Source of the DNA: Kitasatospora sp. Root107
GTDB lineage: Bacteria; Actinomycetota; Actinomycetes; Streptomycetales; Streptomycetaceae
Direction: 5' to 3'
Length of the DNA: 38,381 bases
NCBI RefSeq assembly: GCF_001424875.1
Contig: NZ_LMCT01000017.1
Coordinates: 24,839-63,219 of the forward strand
A program made the translations under genes and the position numbers. Position 1 is the stretch's first letter, and each line of letters begins with the position of its first letter. Under the pieces are notes generated by a model. It did not search any database. It was not told the origin of the DNA and was given only the letters and a program-made list of their open reading frames with translations. This document shows, one piece after another, positions 1 to 8,148 of this stretch.

Positions 1-420
1 GAGCCGGCCGAAGGCCGAGGCGAGCCGGGCCCGGTCCAGCGGACTGCCCAGCGGGCCCCGGGCGGTGGCCTGCCTGGCCGGGGTCTGCTGCGGATCGCCG
101 AACCGGTGGCGACGCCCGGCGCTGTGCACCAGGACGCCCGGGGCGAGCAGGCTGAGCTCGAGCCGCTCCAGGTCGAGCACCCGGCCCGGCTCGGGGAAGT
201 CGGTGTTCAGCAGCTGGCCGCCGTGGTCGAGGCGGAAGCCGTCCAGCTCCCGCCCGGCCGCCCGGCCGCCGATCCGTTCGGTGGCCTCCAGGACCTGCAC
301 GGTGAGGCCCCGGGCGGTCAGCGCGCGGGCGGTGGCCAGCCCGGCGAGTCCGGCCCCGACCACCACGACGTCCGGGTCGGACTGGCGGCGGGTACGGCGG
401 GTGAAGTCATGTGCGGGCAC
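1..420 (-). CDS. FAD-dependent oxidoreductase (amine oxidase/desaturase type), N-terminal part
   Basis: The first 140 codons of a flavoprotein whose 3' end lies beyond the left edge. Near residue 20 the chain runs into a hydrophobic strand and the dinucleotide-binding motif VVVGAGLAGLA. A glutamate-ended second strand (VQVLEA) and an RIGGRA motif follow. This is the FAD-binding Rossmann layout of the amine oxidase, protoporphyrinogen oxidase and phytoene desaturase superfamily. The GTG at 418-420 was chosen because a GGAGGGAG ribosome binding site lies about nine bases upstream and the reading frame stays open to the window edge. The substrate cannot be named because the catalytic domain is missing. 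Confidence 0.8.
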   Translation of the reverse strand, partial: MPAHDFTRRTRRQSDPDVVVVGAGLAGLATARALTARGLTVQVLEATERIGGRAAGRELDGFRLDHGGQLLNTDFPEPGRVLDLERLELSLLAPGVLVHSAGRRHRFGDPQQTPARQATARGPLGSPLDRARLASAFGRL

Positions 421-728
421 GAGTGTGCTCCCTCCCTGGTCCCGGGGCTGCGGCCGGGCAGGCCGCAGGGTGCCGGGACACGGTCCGAGCATGTGATGCC
501 CCGTCAATCCGCGGATCAGGCCGGGAGTCGGGCCTGAATCGGGAGGAGTGGGAACAGGCGACGGGGCACGGTCACGGACTGTGCGCCGGAAGAGCGTGTT
601 CGACGGGTCGGCGGGCGCGTACGGTCACCGGAGGCGCGAGATGCGCCGGATACCTGCTGCCGTGCGCCCCCCTGCGCCTGCGCCTGCCCCGCGCCTGATC
701 CCGCGCCCGCGCCTGCCGCCGCGCCGGG
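421..728. other. Intergenic stretch with no recognised gene
   Basis: About 300 bases between the oxidoreductase start and the stop of the SDR gene, both on the minus strand. It contains a C-rich run with repeated GCGCCTGC units around 670-715, just downstream of the SDR stop. Open frames here have arbitrary Arg/Pro-rich translations without domain features. A promoter for the oxidoreductase is expected in this interval, but no convincing box was identified. Confidence 0.5.
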
Positions 729-1634
729 TCAGACCGCTGCCTGAACCGCCGCCTCCGCCGTCGGGTGCCGGAACCGGAAGCCGGCCGCCAACAGCCGCGC
801 CGGGACCGCCCGGTGACTGCCCACCACCTCCACCGCCATCTCGCCGAGCACCGCCTTGAGCGCGAACTCCGGCACCGCGAAGACGGTCGGCCGGCCCATG
901 GCGCGGCCGATCAGTTCGGTCAACTCGCCGTTGGTGACCGGCTCGGGGCCCGCCAGGTTGAACGGCCCGGACAGCTCCGGGGTGTCGATCAGGTAGCGCA
1001 GCGCGGCCACCTCGTCGGCGAGCGAGATCACGCTCCAGTACTGCTGCCCGTCGCCCAGCCGCCCGCCGAGCCCCAGCCGGAACAGCGGGAACAGCCGCCC
1101 GCCCGCGCCCCCCTTCGCGGAGAGCACCAGGCCGGTACGGGCGTGCGCCACCCGGACGCCCGCCAGCTCGGCCGGGCGGGTGGCAGCCTCCCACTCCACG
1201 CAGACCCGGGCCAGGAAGTCGTCCCCGGGCGGCGCCTGTTCGTCGATCACCTGATCCCCGGTCTGGCCGTAGAAGCCCACTGCCGAACCACTGACCAGTA
1301 CCCGGGGCGGCTCCTTGAGCTCGGCCAGCGCGGCGGCCAGCGTCTCGGTGCCGAGCACCCGGCTGTCCCGGATCTCCTGCCGGTACGCCTCCGTCCAGCG
1401 CCGGTCACCGACCCCGGCCCCCGCCAGGTGTGCCACCGCCTCCACCCCGTGCAGCCCGGCCCGGTCGATCTGCAGCAGGTGCGGGTTCCACCCCACCCCG
1501 ACGGTGCCGTCCGGCTGTACCCCGGTCCTTGACCGCTGCCGCACCAACCGCACCACCTCGTGCCCGTCCGCCAACAGCGAGCGGACAAGCGCCGAACCGA
1601 TCAGACCTGTGGACCCAGTCACCGCGATACGCAT
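729..1634 (-). CDS. TIGR01777-family NAD(P)-binding epimerase-like protein (YfcH type)
   Basis: A 301-residue extended short-chain dehydrogenase-like protein. It starts with the Rossmann motif TGSTGLIG at residues 6-13, has the family-typical SGSAVGFYG segment in the middle, and ends with a helical tail matching the DUF1731 C-terminal domain (ending around FRFRHPTAEAAV). The usual length of the family is about 300 residues, so it looks complete. The ATG at 1632-1634 puts the nucleotide-binding motif in the expected place. The frame remains open far upstream, but that part has no domain and overlaps the divergent acetyltransferase gene. The family's physiological substrate is not established. 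The gene is divergent from the GNAT gene across about 108 bases. Confidence 0.85.
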   Translation of the reverse strand: MRIAVTGSTGLIGSALVRSLLADGHEVVRLVRQRSRTGVQPDGTVGVGWNPHLLQIDRAGLHGVEAVAHLAGAGVGDRRWTEAYRQEIRDSRVLGTETLAAALAELKEPPRVLVSGSAVGFYGQTGDQVIDEQAPPGDDFLARVCVEWEAATRPAELAGVRVAHARTGLVLSAKGGAGGRLFPLFRLGLGGRLGDGQQYWSVISLADEVAALRYLIDTPELSGPFNLAGPEPVTNGELTELIGRAMGRPTVFAVPEFALKAVLGEMAVEVVGSHRAVPARLLAAGFRFRHPTAEAAVQAAV

Positions 1635-1742
1635 GGCCCCATCCTGGCAGCCGAGCCCGCCCGGCGACCGATCGGGCCCGCCGGAACGGCCCGCCCAAAA
1701 TGCCCCGGCAAGGCCGGCAGGTGGTCGCCTACGATGGCGGCC

Positions 1743-2243
1743 ATGGGAGCGAACGGCGCAGCTGACCTGACGATACGTACCGCACGGCAGCAGGACGAGC
1801 CGGAGCTCGCCCGCCTCGACCGGGTCTCCTGGTCCTGGCTCAGCGACGTGGTCCCCCCGCCCGAGCCGGACGCCGAACTCTTCAGCGAGCGCCGCCCGCC
1901 CGAGCACTTTCTGCTTGCGGAGTCGGCCGGCCGGATCGTCGGATACATCCACCAGGGCCCCGCCACCCCGCTGGCCAGCAACGGCCACATCCGCCAGATC
2001 CAGGGCTTCGTGGTCGACCCCGAGGCCCGCGGCCGGGGCATCGGCCGAGCCCTGGTCGAGGCCGCCTGCGACCTGGCCCGCGCCGACGGCATCCGCCGGA
2101 TCACCCTCCGGGTGCTCGCCCACAACGCCCCCGCCCGGCGTCTCTACGAGCGCTGCGGCTTCGAGGTGACCGGCATCCTGCCGGAGGAGTTCTGGCTGGA
2201 CGGCGCGTACGTGGACGACGTCTGGATGGGCCGCCGGCTCTGA
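1743..2243 (+). CDS. GNAT family N-acetyltransferase
   Basis: A 166-residue acetyl-CoA-dependent N-acetyltransferase. Motif A is clear: the strand QIQGFVVDPEAR followed by the acetyl-CoA pyrophosphate loop RGRGIGRAL near residue 100. Motif B follows as LRVLAHNAPARRLYERCGFE. The protein has only this one domain. The ATG at 1743 is preferred over upstream in-frame codons, which would run into the divergent SDR promoter region. The acceptor substrate cannot be inferred from sequence; the family covers antibiotics, small amines and protein N-termini. Confidence 0.85.
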   Translation: MGANGAADLTIRTARQQDEPELARLDRVSWSWLSDVVPPPEPDAELFSERRPPEHFLLAESAGRIVGYIHQGPATPLASNGHIRQIQGFVVDPEARGRGIGRALVEAACDLARADGIRRITLRVLAHNAPARRLYERCGFEVTGILPEEFWLDGAYVDDVWMGRRL

Positions 2244-2315
2244 GGCCGGTCGACTGACGGACCGTCAAGTGCCAAGCGGCTGACGGGGCGAACGCGTGAA
2301 CGGTACGGTACCGCC

Positions 2316-3215
2316 GTGACCTACTCGACGCCGCCCGGCTGGTACCCCGTGCTCGACCCGGGGCCGGACGGGGTTGCCCAGGAGCGCTGGTGGGACGGCG
2401 AGGCGTGGACCGCCGAGATCCGCCCGGTGGGAGGCGTGCCGGGCGCCAAGCCGAAGCGCGGGCTCAGGATCGGGCTGGTGATCGCGCTGGTGCTGGCGGT
2501 ACTGGCCGGTGGAGCGGGCGTGCTGGTCTGGGCCACCCGGGGTGACGATCCGGTGCGTGTGCCGTCGGCTGCGCCACCGGTGGTGACGAGCAGTGCTTCC
2601 CCGAGCCAGAGCCCGAGCCCGACGCCCAGTCCCACCCCGACGCCGAGTCCGACCCCGACCCCGGCGCAGCCCAGCCGCGCCCCGCTGCCCTCCACCCGCT
2701 CGGTGCAGGAGCTGTCGCGCGGCTGGGAGGTACCGGTACCGGCCGGCTGGAGGATCGACGACCACAGCGACAAGGTGACCCTGCAGTTCTCCACCAAGCC
2801 GTACTCCTGCGACGTCGGCAGCGGCAGCTGCGTCCGGGCCAACTTCTCCGTGGTGGCCGAACGGGCCGACGGCGCCTCCGCCCAGGCGGTGGCCCGGGCG
2901 GAGATGGCCACCTATGCGCCGCTCCTGTACGGCGACCTCACCTCGACCCGCACCGTGGTCTCGGCCCCGGTGACGGTGGCGGGCGTGACCGGGCACGCCG
3001 AACGCTGGCGGGTGGACCCGGTGAAGGGCGTCCCCGGCTACGTGCTGGTGGTGGCGGTCCGGGCGGCCGGTGGCGGTTTCACCGTGCTGGTCGGCTCGGC
3101 GGACGAACACCCGGACGCGCCCTCGCCCGAACTGCTCGACCAACTGGTCGCCGCCATCCGCCCGCTGCCCGGCGGTACGGGCGGTGGCTCCGCCGGTACC
3201 GGGGTGTCGGTCTAG
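2316..3215 (+). CDS. DUF2510 membrane protein with extracytoplasmic domain
   Basis: 299 residues from a GTG start. Residues about 7-38 form a DUF2510 module (PPGWYPVLDPGPD... RWWDGEAW), a small cytoplasmic Trp-rich domain common in actinobacterial membrane proteins. One transmembrane helix follows at about 52-73. Residues about 84-126 are a Ser/Pro/Thr linker with repeated PSPTPTPSPTPT-like units, typical of a wall-spanning spacer. The rest is a folded domain of unknown function with a cysteine pair around the CDVGSGSCVRA segment. The inferred topology is N-terminus inside and C-terminal domain outside. No function can be assigned. It converges with trpF, the stops being 12 bases apart. Confidence 0.8.
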   Translation: MTYSTPPGWYPVLDPGPDGVAQERWWDGEAWTAEIRPVGGVPGAKPKRGLRIGLVIALVLAVLAGGAGVLVWATRGDDPVRVPSAAPPVVTSSASPSQSPSPTPSPTPTPSPTPTPAQPSRAPLPSTRSVQELSRGWEVPVPAGWRIDDHSDKVTLQFSTKPYSCDVGSGSCVRANFSVVAERADGASAQAVARAEMATYAPLLYGDLTSTRTVVSAPVTVAGVTGHAERWRVDPVKGVPGYVLVVAVRAAGGGFTVLVGSADEHPDAPSPELLDQLVAAIRPLPGGTGGGSAGTGVSV

Positions 3216-3227
3216 GCCGACGGGCCG

Positions 3228-3815
3228 TCAGCCCGCCGCCTTGGCCCGGCGGACGAACTCCGTGATCAGCGCCGGGTCCTTGACCCCGCGCCGCACTTCG
3301 ACCCCGCTGGAGACGTCCACGCCCCACGGCCGGGCCACCGCGATCGCCTCGGCCACATTGGCCGGGGCGAGCCCGCCGGCCAGCATCCACGATCCGCTCG
3401 GCGGGTTGGCGCCCAGCTCGGACCAGTCCCACGGCTCGCCCGAACCGGGCACCGGCGAGTCCAGGATCAGCAGGTCCTCGCCGAAGTCGCCACAGACCGC
3501 TGCCGCCCCGGCCGCTGCCGAGGTGGCCCGGATCAGCTGCAGCCTGAGGTCCCGCAGTTCGGCGAAGGCGGCGGGCGGGTGGTCGCCGTGCAGCTGGACG
3601 GCACCGACCCCGGCCGCCGTCGCGGCCCGCCGGACCTCCGCCGACGGCTCCCGGCCGAACACCGCCACCGTCAGGACCCCGGCGGGCACCAGCTCGGCCA
3701 GCCGCCGGGCGGCCGCCGGGCTCTCGGTGAGCACGAAGCCGATCGCGTCGGCACCGGCCGCGACGGCCGCCGCGACGTCCTGCGCGGTGCTCAGACCGCA
3801 GATCTTGACGAACAC
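3228..3815 (-). CDS. trpF: Phosphoribosylanthranilate isomerase
   Basis: A 195-residue TIM-barrel enzyme of tryptophan synthesis, converting N-(5'-phosphoribosyl)anthranilate to CdRP in the cytoplasm. All the family landmarks are present: the KICG strand with the catalytic Cys at residue 6, GFV on the second strand, the VQLHG strand, the LILDS strand carrying the catalytic Asp followed by GSGEPWDW, the LAGGLAPANV phosphate-binding turn, and the closing GVDVSSGVE...GVKD. The GTG at 3813-3815 gives the usual N-terminus. It is isolated from other trp genes. This is notable because streptomycetes are known for using the bifunctional PriA instead of a separate TrpF. Confidence 0.9.
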   Translation of the reverse strand: MFVKICGLSTAQDVAAAVAAGADAIGFVLTESPAAARRLAELVPAGVLTVAVFGREPSAEVRRAATAAGVGAVQLHGDHPPAAFAELRDLRLQLIRATSAAAGAAAVCGDFGEDLLILDSPVPGSGEPWDWSELGANPPSGSWMLAGGLAPANVAEAIAVARPWGVDVSSGVEVRRGVKDPALITEFVRRAKAAG

Positions 3816-3968
3816 TGTCCCGACGTCTCCCGCTTCGCTGGGCAAGAGGCCCGTACCCCTCGACCCGAGTACGGTACGCGCCCGTCGGCACCCGGGCACC
3901 ACCTATGGCCCAAGCGGCACCCACGCCCGGCCACCGTAGGAACGGCCACCGCGCCGCCTGAGCCGGCG

Positions 3969-4484
3969 TCAGCCCCCGTACAGCTCCCAGAGCCGGGGGA
4001 ACCGCTTCGCCATCTGCCCGGCGTCCTCGAAGTCGAAGCTGTCGCCCTCCGGCTGCCGGGGCTGCCGCGTCCCCAGGTCCGGCAGCGGCAGGCCGGTCAG
4101 CTGTTCGTGCGCCTCGTCGGCGGCGTAGCCGAGGTCCTCGGCTTCGCCGTCCTCCTCCTCGTCGAAGTCCGGCACCAGCTCGGCCAGGTCGTCCGGCTGG
4201 TGCAGCGCGCCCTCGAAGACCTCCCGGCCCTGGCCGATCAGCCAGCACCGGAAGAAGTCGAAGGTGTCCTCCGACGCGCCGTCCAGCATCAGGTACGCCG
4301 CCGCCCACAGGTCGTACCGGTAGGCGCGCTGGAACCGCGCCTCGAACAGCCGGGCGAAGTCCACCACGTCATCCGGCGTCAGCTGCGCCAGCCGCTCCAC
4401 CAGTGCCTCGGCCTGGTCGTCCGGATCGCCCTCGGCCGCGTCCCTGGTCTCGTCGATCAGTTGCCAGAAGTCCGTCTCGTACAT
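3969..4484 (-). CDS. DUF4240 domain protein
   Basis: 171 residues matching the DUF4240 family, with the N-terminal YETDFWQLIDETR segment, a helical core (DDVVDFARLFEARFQRAYRYDLW) and an acidic C-terminal half. No signal peptide or membrane segment is seen, so it is probably cytoplasmic. The ATG at 4482-4484 is chosen because a GGAG site lies five bases upstream; the GTG immediately before it would be too close to that site. Many family members stand alone in actinobacteria. The function is unknown. It lies downstream of the sucB terminator, so it is probably transcribed on its own. Confidence 0.8.
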   Translation of the reverse strand: MYETDFWQLIDETRDAAEGDPDDQAEALVERLAQLTPDDVVDFARLFEARFQRAYRYDLWAAAYLMLDGASEDTFDFFRCWLIGQGREVFEGALHQPDDLAELVPDFDEEEDGEAEDLGYAADEAHEQLTGLPLPDLGTRQPRQPEGDSFDFEDAGQMAKRFPRLWELYGG

Positions 4485-4542
4485 CACCGCTCCAGCATCG
4501 CCGCTCGACCGGTGTCCCGCACGTGATGTGGCCCGCGAAACG

Positions 4543-4582
4543 CGGAACCCCGCGCCGTCCGGGTGGACGACGCGGGGTTCCG
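4543..4582 (-). terminator. Intrinsic terminator after sucB
   Basis: Twelve-base perfect inverted repeat, CGGAACCCCGCG at 4543-4554 paired with CGCGGGGTTCCG at 4571-4582, with a 16-base loop. It lies about 30 bases past the sucB stop and before the DUF4240 start. There is no strong U-tract, as is common in high-GC actinobacteria. Confidence 0.75.
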
Positions 4583-4610
4583 TGAGCAGAACGCGGTGGA
4601 ACCGACGCCC

Positions 4611-6299
4611 TTACAGGCCGAGCTCGACCTCGAACTCGCCGGCCTCGAGGATCTCCTTGACCGCGACCAGGAAGCGGGCGGCGTCGGCGCCGTCCACCAG
4701 GCGGTGGTCGTAGGAGAGCGACAGGTAGGTCATGTCACGGATGCCGATGACGGGGCTGCCGTCGACCTCGATGACGACCGGGCGCTTGACGGTGGCGCCG
4801 ATGCCGAGGATGGCGGCCTGGTTCGGCGGCACGATCACGGTGTCGAACAGCGCACCGCGGGAGCCGGTGTTGCTGATGGTGAAGGTGGCGCCGGACAGCT
4901 CGTCCGGGCTGATCTTGTTGCCGCGGACCTTGCCGGCCAGCTCGGCGGTCTTCTTGGAGATACCGGCGAGGTTGAGGTCGCCCGCACCCTTGATGACCGG
5001 GGTCATCAGACCCTTCTCCGAGTCCACCGCGATACCGATGTTCTCGGAGTCGAAGTAGGTGATGGTGCCCTCGGACTCGTTGATCCGGGCGTTGACCACC
5101 GGGTGGCTCTTCAGCGCCTGGGCGGCGGCCTTGACGAAGAACGGCATGGGGGACAGCTTCACGCCCTCGCGGGCGAGGAAGGAGTCCTTGGCCTTGCCGC
5201 GCAGCTGCATGATCTTGGTGACGTCCACCTCGACCACGCTGGTCAGCTGGGCCTGCTCGTGCAGGGCCTTCATCATGTTGTCGCCGATGACCTTGCGCAT
5301 CCGGGTCATCTTGACGGTCTGACCGCGCAGCGGGGACGCCACGGCGGCGGCCTTCGGTGCGGCGGCGGCCGGGACGACCTTCGCGGCCTCGGCGGCGGCG
5401 ATCACGTCCTGCTTGCGGATGCGCCCGCCGACACCGGTGCCGGTGACGGCGGAGAGCACGACGCCCTGCTCGGCCGCGAGCTTGCGGACCAGCGGGGTGA
5501 CGTAGGCGTCCGAGCCGTCGGCGGCCGGAGCAACCGGGGCAACCGGCGCAGCGGCGACCGGAGCCGGAGCGGCGACCGGGGCGGCAGCGGCCGGCGCAGC
5601 GGCCACGGGGGCCGGAGCGGCAACCGGAGCCGGAGCGGGGGCGGCGGCCGGGACCGGAGCCTCGACGACCGGGGCCGGAGCGGCAACCGGGGCCGGGGCG
5701 GCCGGAGCAGCGGCGGCGGCCGGAGCCGCACCCGCCGCACCGATCAGCGCGAGCTGGGCGCCGACCAGGGCGGTCTCGTCCTCGCCGACCAGGATCTTCA
5801 CCAGCACACCGGCGACCGGCGACGGGATCTCGGTGTCGACCTTGTCCGTGGAGACCTCGAGCAGCGGCTCGTCGATCGCGACGGTCTCACCCTCGGCCTT
5901 CAGCCAGCGGGTGACGGTGCCCTCGGCGACCGACTCGCCCAGGGCGGGGAGCAGCACCGGGGTGGCGTCAGCGGCGGGGGCGGCAGCAGCCGGAGCGGCA
6001 GCCGGGGCCTCGGCCACGGGGGCCGGAGCGACCGGGGCGGCGGCCGGAGCCGGAGCACCGGAGCCGTCGTCGATGATGGCCAGCTCGGCGCCGACCGCGA
6101 CCGTCTCGTCCTCGCCGACCTTGATCGAGGCCAGGATGCCCGAGGCGGGAGCCGGGATCTCGGTGTCGACCTTGTCGGTCGAGACCTCGAGCAGCGGCTC
6201 GTCGACCTCGACCCGGTCACCTTCGGCCTTCAGCCAGCGGGTGACGGTGCCTTCGGAAACGCTCTCGCCCAGTGCGGGCAGTGTTACTGAGACCGCCAT
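4611..6299 (-). CDS. sucB: Dihydrolipoamide acyltransferase E2 of 2-oxoacid dehydrogenase complex
   Basis: 562 residues. It carries acyl groups from E1 to coenzyme A in the pyruvate and/or 2-oxoglutarate dehydrogenase complex. Two tandem lipoyl domains (residues about 3-78 and 120-195) each carry the lipoylation motif STDKVDTE. A long Ala/Pro swinging-arm linker with AAPAPVAAPAP-like repeats follows. Next is a peripheral subunit-binding domain (TPLVRKLAAEQGV), and last the catalytic CAT fold ending in SYDHRLVDGADAARF, which holds the HxxxDG active site. The ATG at 6297-6299 starts directly on the first lipoyl domain. In actinobacteria one E2 can serve both PDH and an OdhA-type ODH, so the name sucB is conventional. 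It lies 63 bases downstream of lpd, probably in one operon. Confidence 0.95.
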   Translation of the reverse strand: MAVSVTLPALGESVSEGTVTRWLKAEGDRVEVDEPLLEVSTDKVDTEIPAPASGILASIKVGEDETVAVGAELAIIDDGSGAPAPAAAPVAPAPVAEAPAAAPAAAAPAADATPVLLPALGESVAEGTVTRWLKAEGETVAIDEPLLEVSTDKVDTEIPSPVAGVLVKILVGEDETALVGAQLALIGAAGAAPAAAAAPAAPAPVAAPAPVVEAPVPAAAPAPAPVAAPAPVAAAPAAAAPVAAPAPVAAAPVAPVAPAADGSDAYVTPLVRKLAAEQGVVLSAVTGTGVGGRIRKQDVIAAAEAAKVVPAAAAPKAAAVASPLRGQTVKMTRMRKVIGDNMMKALHEQAQLTSVVEVDVTKIMQLRGKAKDSFLAREGVKLSPMPFFVKAAAQALKSHPVVNARINESEGTITYFDSENIGIAVDSEKGLMTPVIKGAGDLNLAGISKKTAELAGKVRGNKISPDELSGATFTISNTGSRGALFDTVIVPPNQAAILGIGATVKRPVVIEVDGSPVIGIRDMTYLSLSYDHRLVDGADAARFLVAVKEILEAGEFEVELGL

Positions 6300-6362
6300 G
6301 GTTTCAGCGACTCCTATCAAGTCTTGCGTACAGGAATGGGTGAACTGCCGGGACGAGCGCGA

Positions 6363-7751
6363 TCAGTCGTGCGCGTGCAGTGCCTTGCCGGCCAGCGCCA
6401 GGTGCGCCTCGCCGAGCGCCTCGGACTGCGACGGGTGCGCGTGGATGAGCTGCGCGACCTCGGAGGGCAGCGCCTCCCAGTTGTAGATCAGCTGGGCTTC
6501 GCCGACCTGCTCACCCATGCGGGCGCCGACCATGTGGACACCCACCACGGCGCCGTCCTTGACCTGGACGAGCTTGATCTCGCCGGCGGTCTTGAGGATC
6601 TTGCTCTTGCCGTTGCCGGCCAGGTTGTACTTGAGCGTGACGACCTTGTCCTTGCCGTACAGCTCGACGGCCTTGGCCTCGGTGATGCCGACGGAGGCCA
6701 CCTCCGGGTTGCAGTAGGTCACCCGCGGCACGCCGTCGTAGTCGATCGGCACGGCCTTGAGGCCGGCCAGCCGCTCGGCGACCAGGATGCCCTCGGCGAA
6801 GCCGACGTGGGCCAGCTGCAGGGTCGGGACCAGGTCGCCGACGGCCGAGATGCTCGGCACGTTGGTGCGCATGTACTCGTCGACCAGGACGTAGCCGCGG
6901 TCCATCGCGACCCCAGCCTCCTCGTAGCCGAGACCGGCCGAGACCGGGCCGCGGCCGATGGCGACCAGCAGCAGGTCGGCGTCGATCTGCTTGCCGTTCT
7001 CGGTGGAGACCCGCACACCGTCCTGGGTGTACTCGACACCGGAGAAGCGGGCCTTCAGCTCGAACTTGATGCCACGCTTGCGGAAGGCGCGCTCCAGCAG
7101 CTTGGAGGAGTTCTCGTCCTCCAACGGGGCCAGGTGCGGCAGGGCCTCGACGATGGTGACGTCGACGCCGAAGGACTTCCAGACCGAGGCGAACTCGACA
7201 CCGATCACGCCGCCGCCGAGGATGACGGCCGACTTCGGGATCCGGTCGAGCTTGAGCGCGTGGTCCGAGGAGATCACGCGGTCGCCGTCGATGTTCAGGC
7301 CGGGGATCGACTTCGGCACCGAGCCGGTGGCGAGGACGATGTGACGGCCCTCGACCCGCTGGCCGTTGACGTCCACCGAGGTCTGCGAGGAGAGCCGGCC
7401 CTCGCCCTGGATGAAGGTGACCTTGCGGGAGGCCACCAGGCCCTGCAGGCCCTTGTACAGGCCGGCGATCACGTCGTCCTTGTACTTGTGGACGCCGTTG
7501 ATGTCGATCCCCTGGAACGTGGCCAGGACGCCGAACTCGGCGGCTTCCTTGGTCTCGTCGGCGATCTCGGCCGCGTGCAGCAGGGCCTTGGTCGGGATGC
7601 AGCCGCGGTGCAGGCAGGTGCCGCCCAGCTCACCCTTCTCGATGAGTGCGACGCTCAGCCCGAGCTGCGCTGCACGGAGCGCCGCGGCGTAACCGCCGCT
7701 TCCGCCTCCGAGAATGACTACGTCGAAAACGGTGCTGGCGTCGTTCGCCAC
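6363..7751 (-). CDS. lpdA: Dihydrolipoyl dehydrogenase (E3)
   Basis: 462 residues. It reoxidises dihydrolipoamide on the E2 arms using FAD and NAD+. The FAD motif VVILGGGSGGYAAA lies near the N-terminus. The redox-active disulfide is in GGTCLHRGCIPTKALL, an NAD-binding GGGVIGVEF motif is near the middle, and the C-terminal HAHPSQSE dyad supplies the catalytic His-Glu. The length is normal for the family. The GTG at 7749-7751 is preceded by GGAGG seven bases upstream; a longer open frame upstream has no domain content. It is followed by sucB on the same strand, so E3 and E2 are made together. Confidence 0.95.
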   Translation of the reverse strand: MANDASTVFDVVILGGGSGGYAAALRAAQLGLSVALIEKGELGGTCLHRGCIPTKALLHAAEIADETKEAAEFGVLATFQGIDINGVHKYKDDVIAGLYKGLQGLVASRKVTFIQGEGRLSSQTSVDVNGQRVEGRHIVLATGSVPKSIPGLNIDGDRVISSDHALKLDRIPKSAVILGGGVIGVEFASVWKSFGVDVTIVEALPHLAPLEDENSSKLLERAFRKRGIKFELKARFSGVEYTQDGVRVSTENGKQIDADLLLVAIGRGPVSAGLGYEEAGVAMDRGYVLVDEYMRTNVPSISAVGDLVPTLQLAHVGFAEGILVAERLAGLKAVPIDYDGVPRVTYCNPEVASVGITEAKAVELYGKDKVVTLKYNLAGNGKSKILKTAGEIKLVQVKDGAVVGVHMVGARMGEQVGEAQLIYNWEALPSEVAQLIHAHPSQSEALGEAHLALAGKALHAHD

Positions 7752-8092
7752 GTCACGTCCTCCATGCAAAGGGGTGCGGTTCGCCGGGCCGGTCGCGGTC
7801 CGGTAGGGCAGGGCGCCCTTGTAAGGCGCCCAGTCGTCCGGGAGTACATCCTCGCACTTGTTCGCGGCGGCTGGTGTCCGGGGCTGCCCCGGACAGCTCG
7901 GCCGGTTGCCAGGAGGGCTGCCGGATGTCCCGTACGTCAGGGTATATCCGCAGCTCACAGCGGTGCGACCAGCCGGGAGAGGGCCGGCCGGGCCGGTCGG
8001 CGGGCCGGGCTGTTCCACCGTACGGAACAAAGTTTCGCCCGCGGCGAACACGCGTTGTCAGAATCGGTCAGATCCACTACCGGCGGGTAACC
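7752..8092. other. lpd upstream region without a gene
   Basis: About 340 bases between the lpd start and the pepA terminator. This should hold the promoter of the lpd-sucB operon, reading leftward. Two adjacent palindromes at 8011-8048 are the only clear structure. Short open frames on either strand have no recognisable domain. Confidence 0.5.
8011..8048. promoter_or_regulatory. Two adjacent palindromes upstream of lpd
   Basis: TGTTCC-N7-GGAACA at 8011-8029 is followed five bases later by TTCGCC-CGC-GGCGAA at 8034-8048. Both are dyads of a size typical for dimeric regulator sites. They lie about 260-300 bases upstream of the lpd start. The binding protein, if any, is unknown. Confidence 0.35.
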
Positions 8093-8094
8093 GC

Positions 8095-8134
8095 AAAAAG
8101 CGGGGCCCGGCGCCACTCGGCGCCGGGCCCCGCT
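8095..8134 (-). terminator. Intrinsic terminator after pepA
   Basis: A perfect 16-base stem (8099-8114 with 8119-8134) and a four-base loop ACTC. On the minus strand it is followed by a run of T, the complement of the A-run at 8095-8099. It sits 14 bases past the pepA stop and is a textbook intrinsic terminator. Confidence 0.9.
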
Positions 8135-8148
8135 GGGGCTCAGAGAGC

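Noticed and set aside
4563..6290. A 575-codon open frame on the plus strand opposite sucB
   Set aside because: It is the antisense of the lipoyl and Ala/Pro repeats of sucB, giving a Gly/Arg/Asp-rich low-complexity translation. High-GC DNA routinely shows such shadows.
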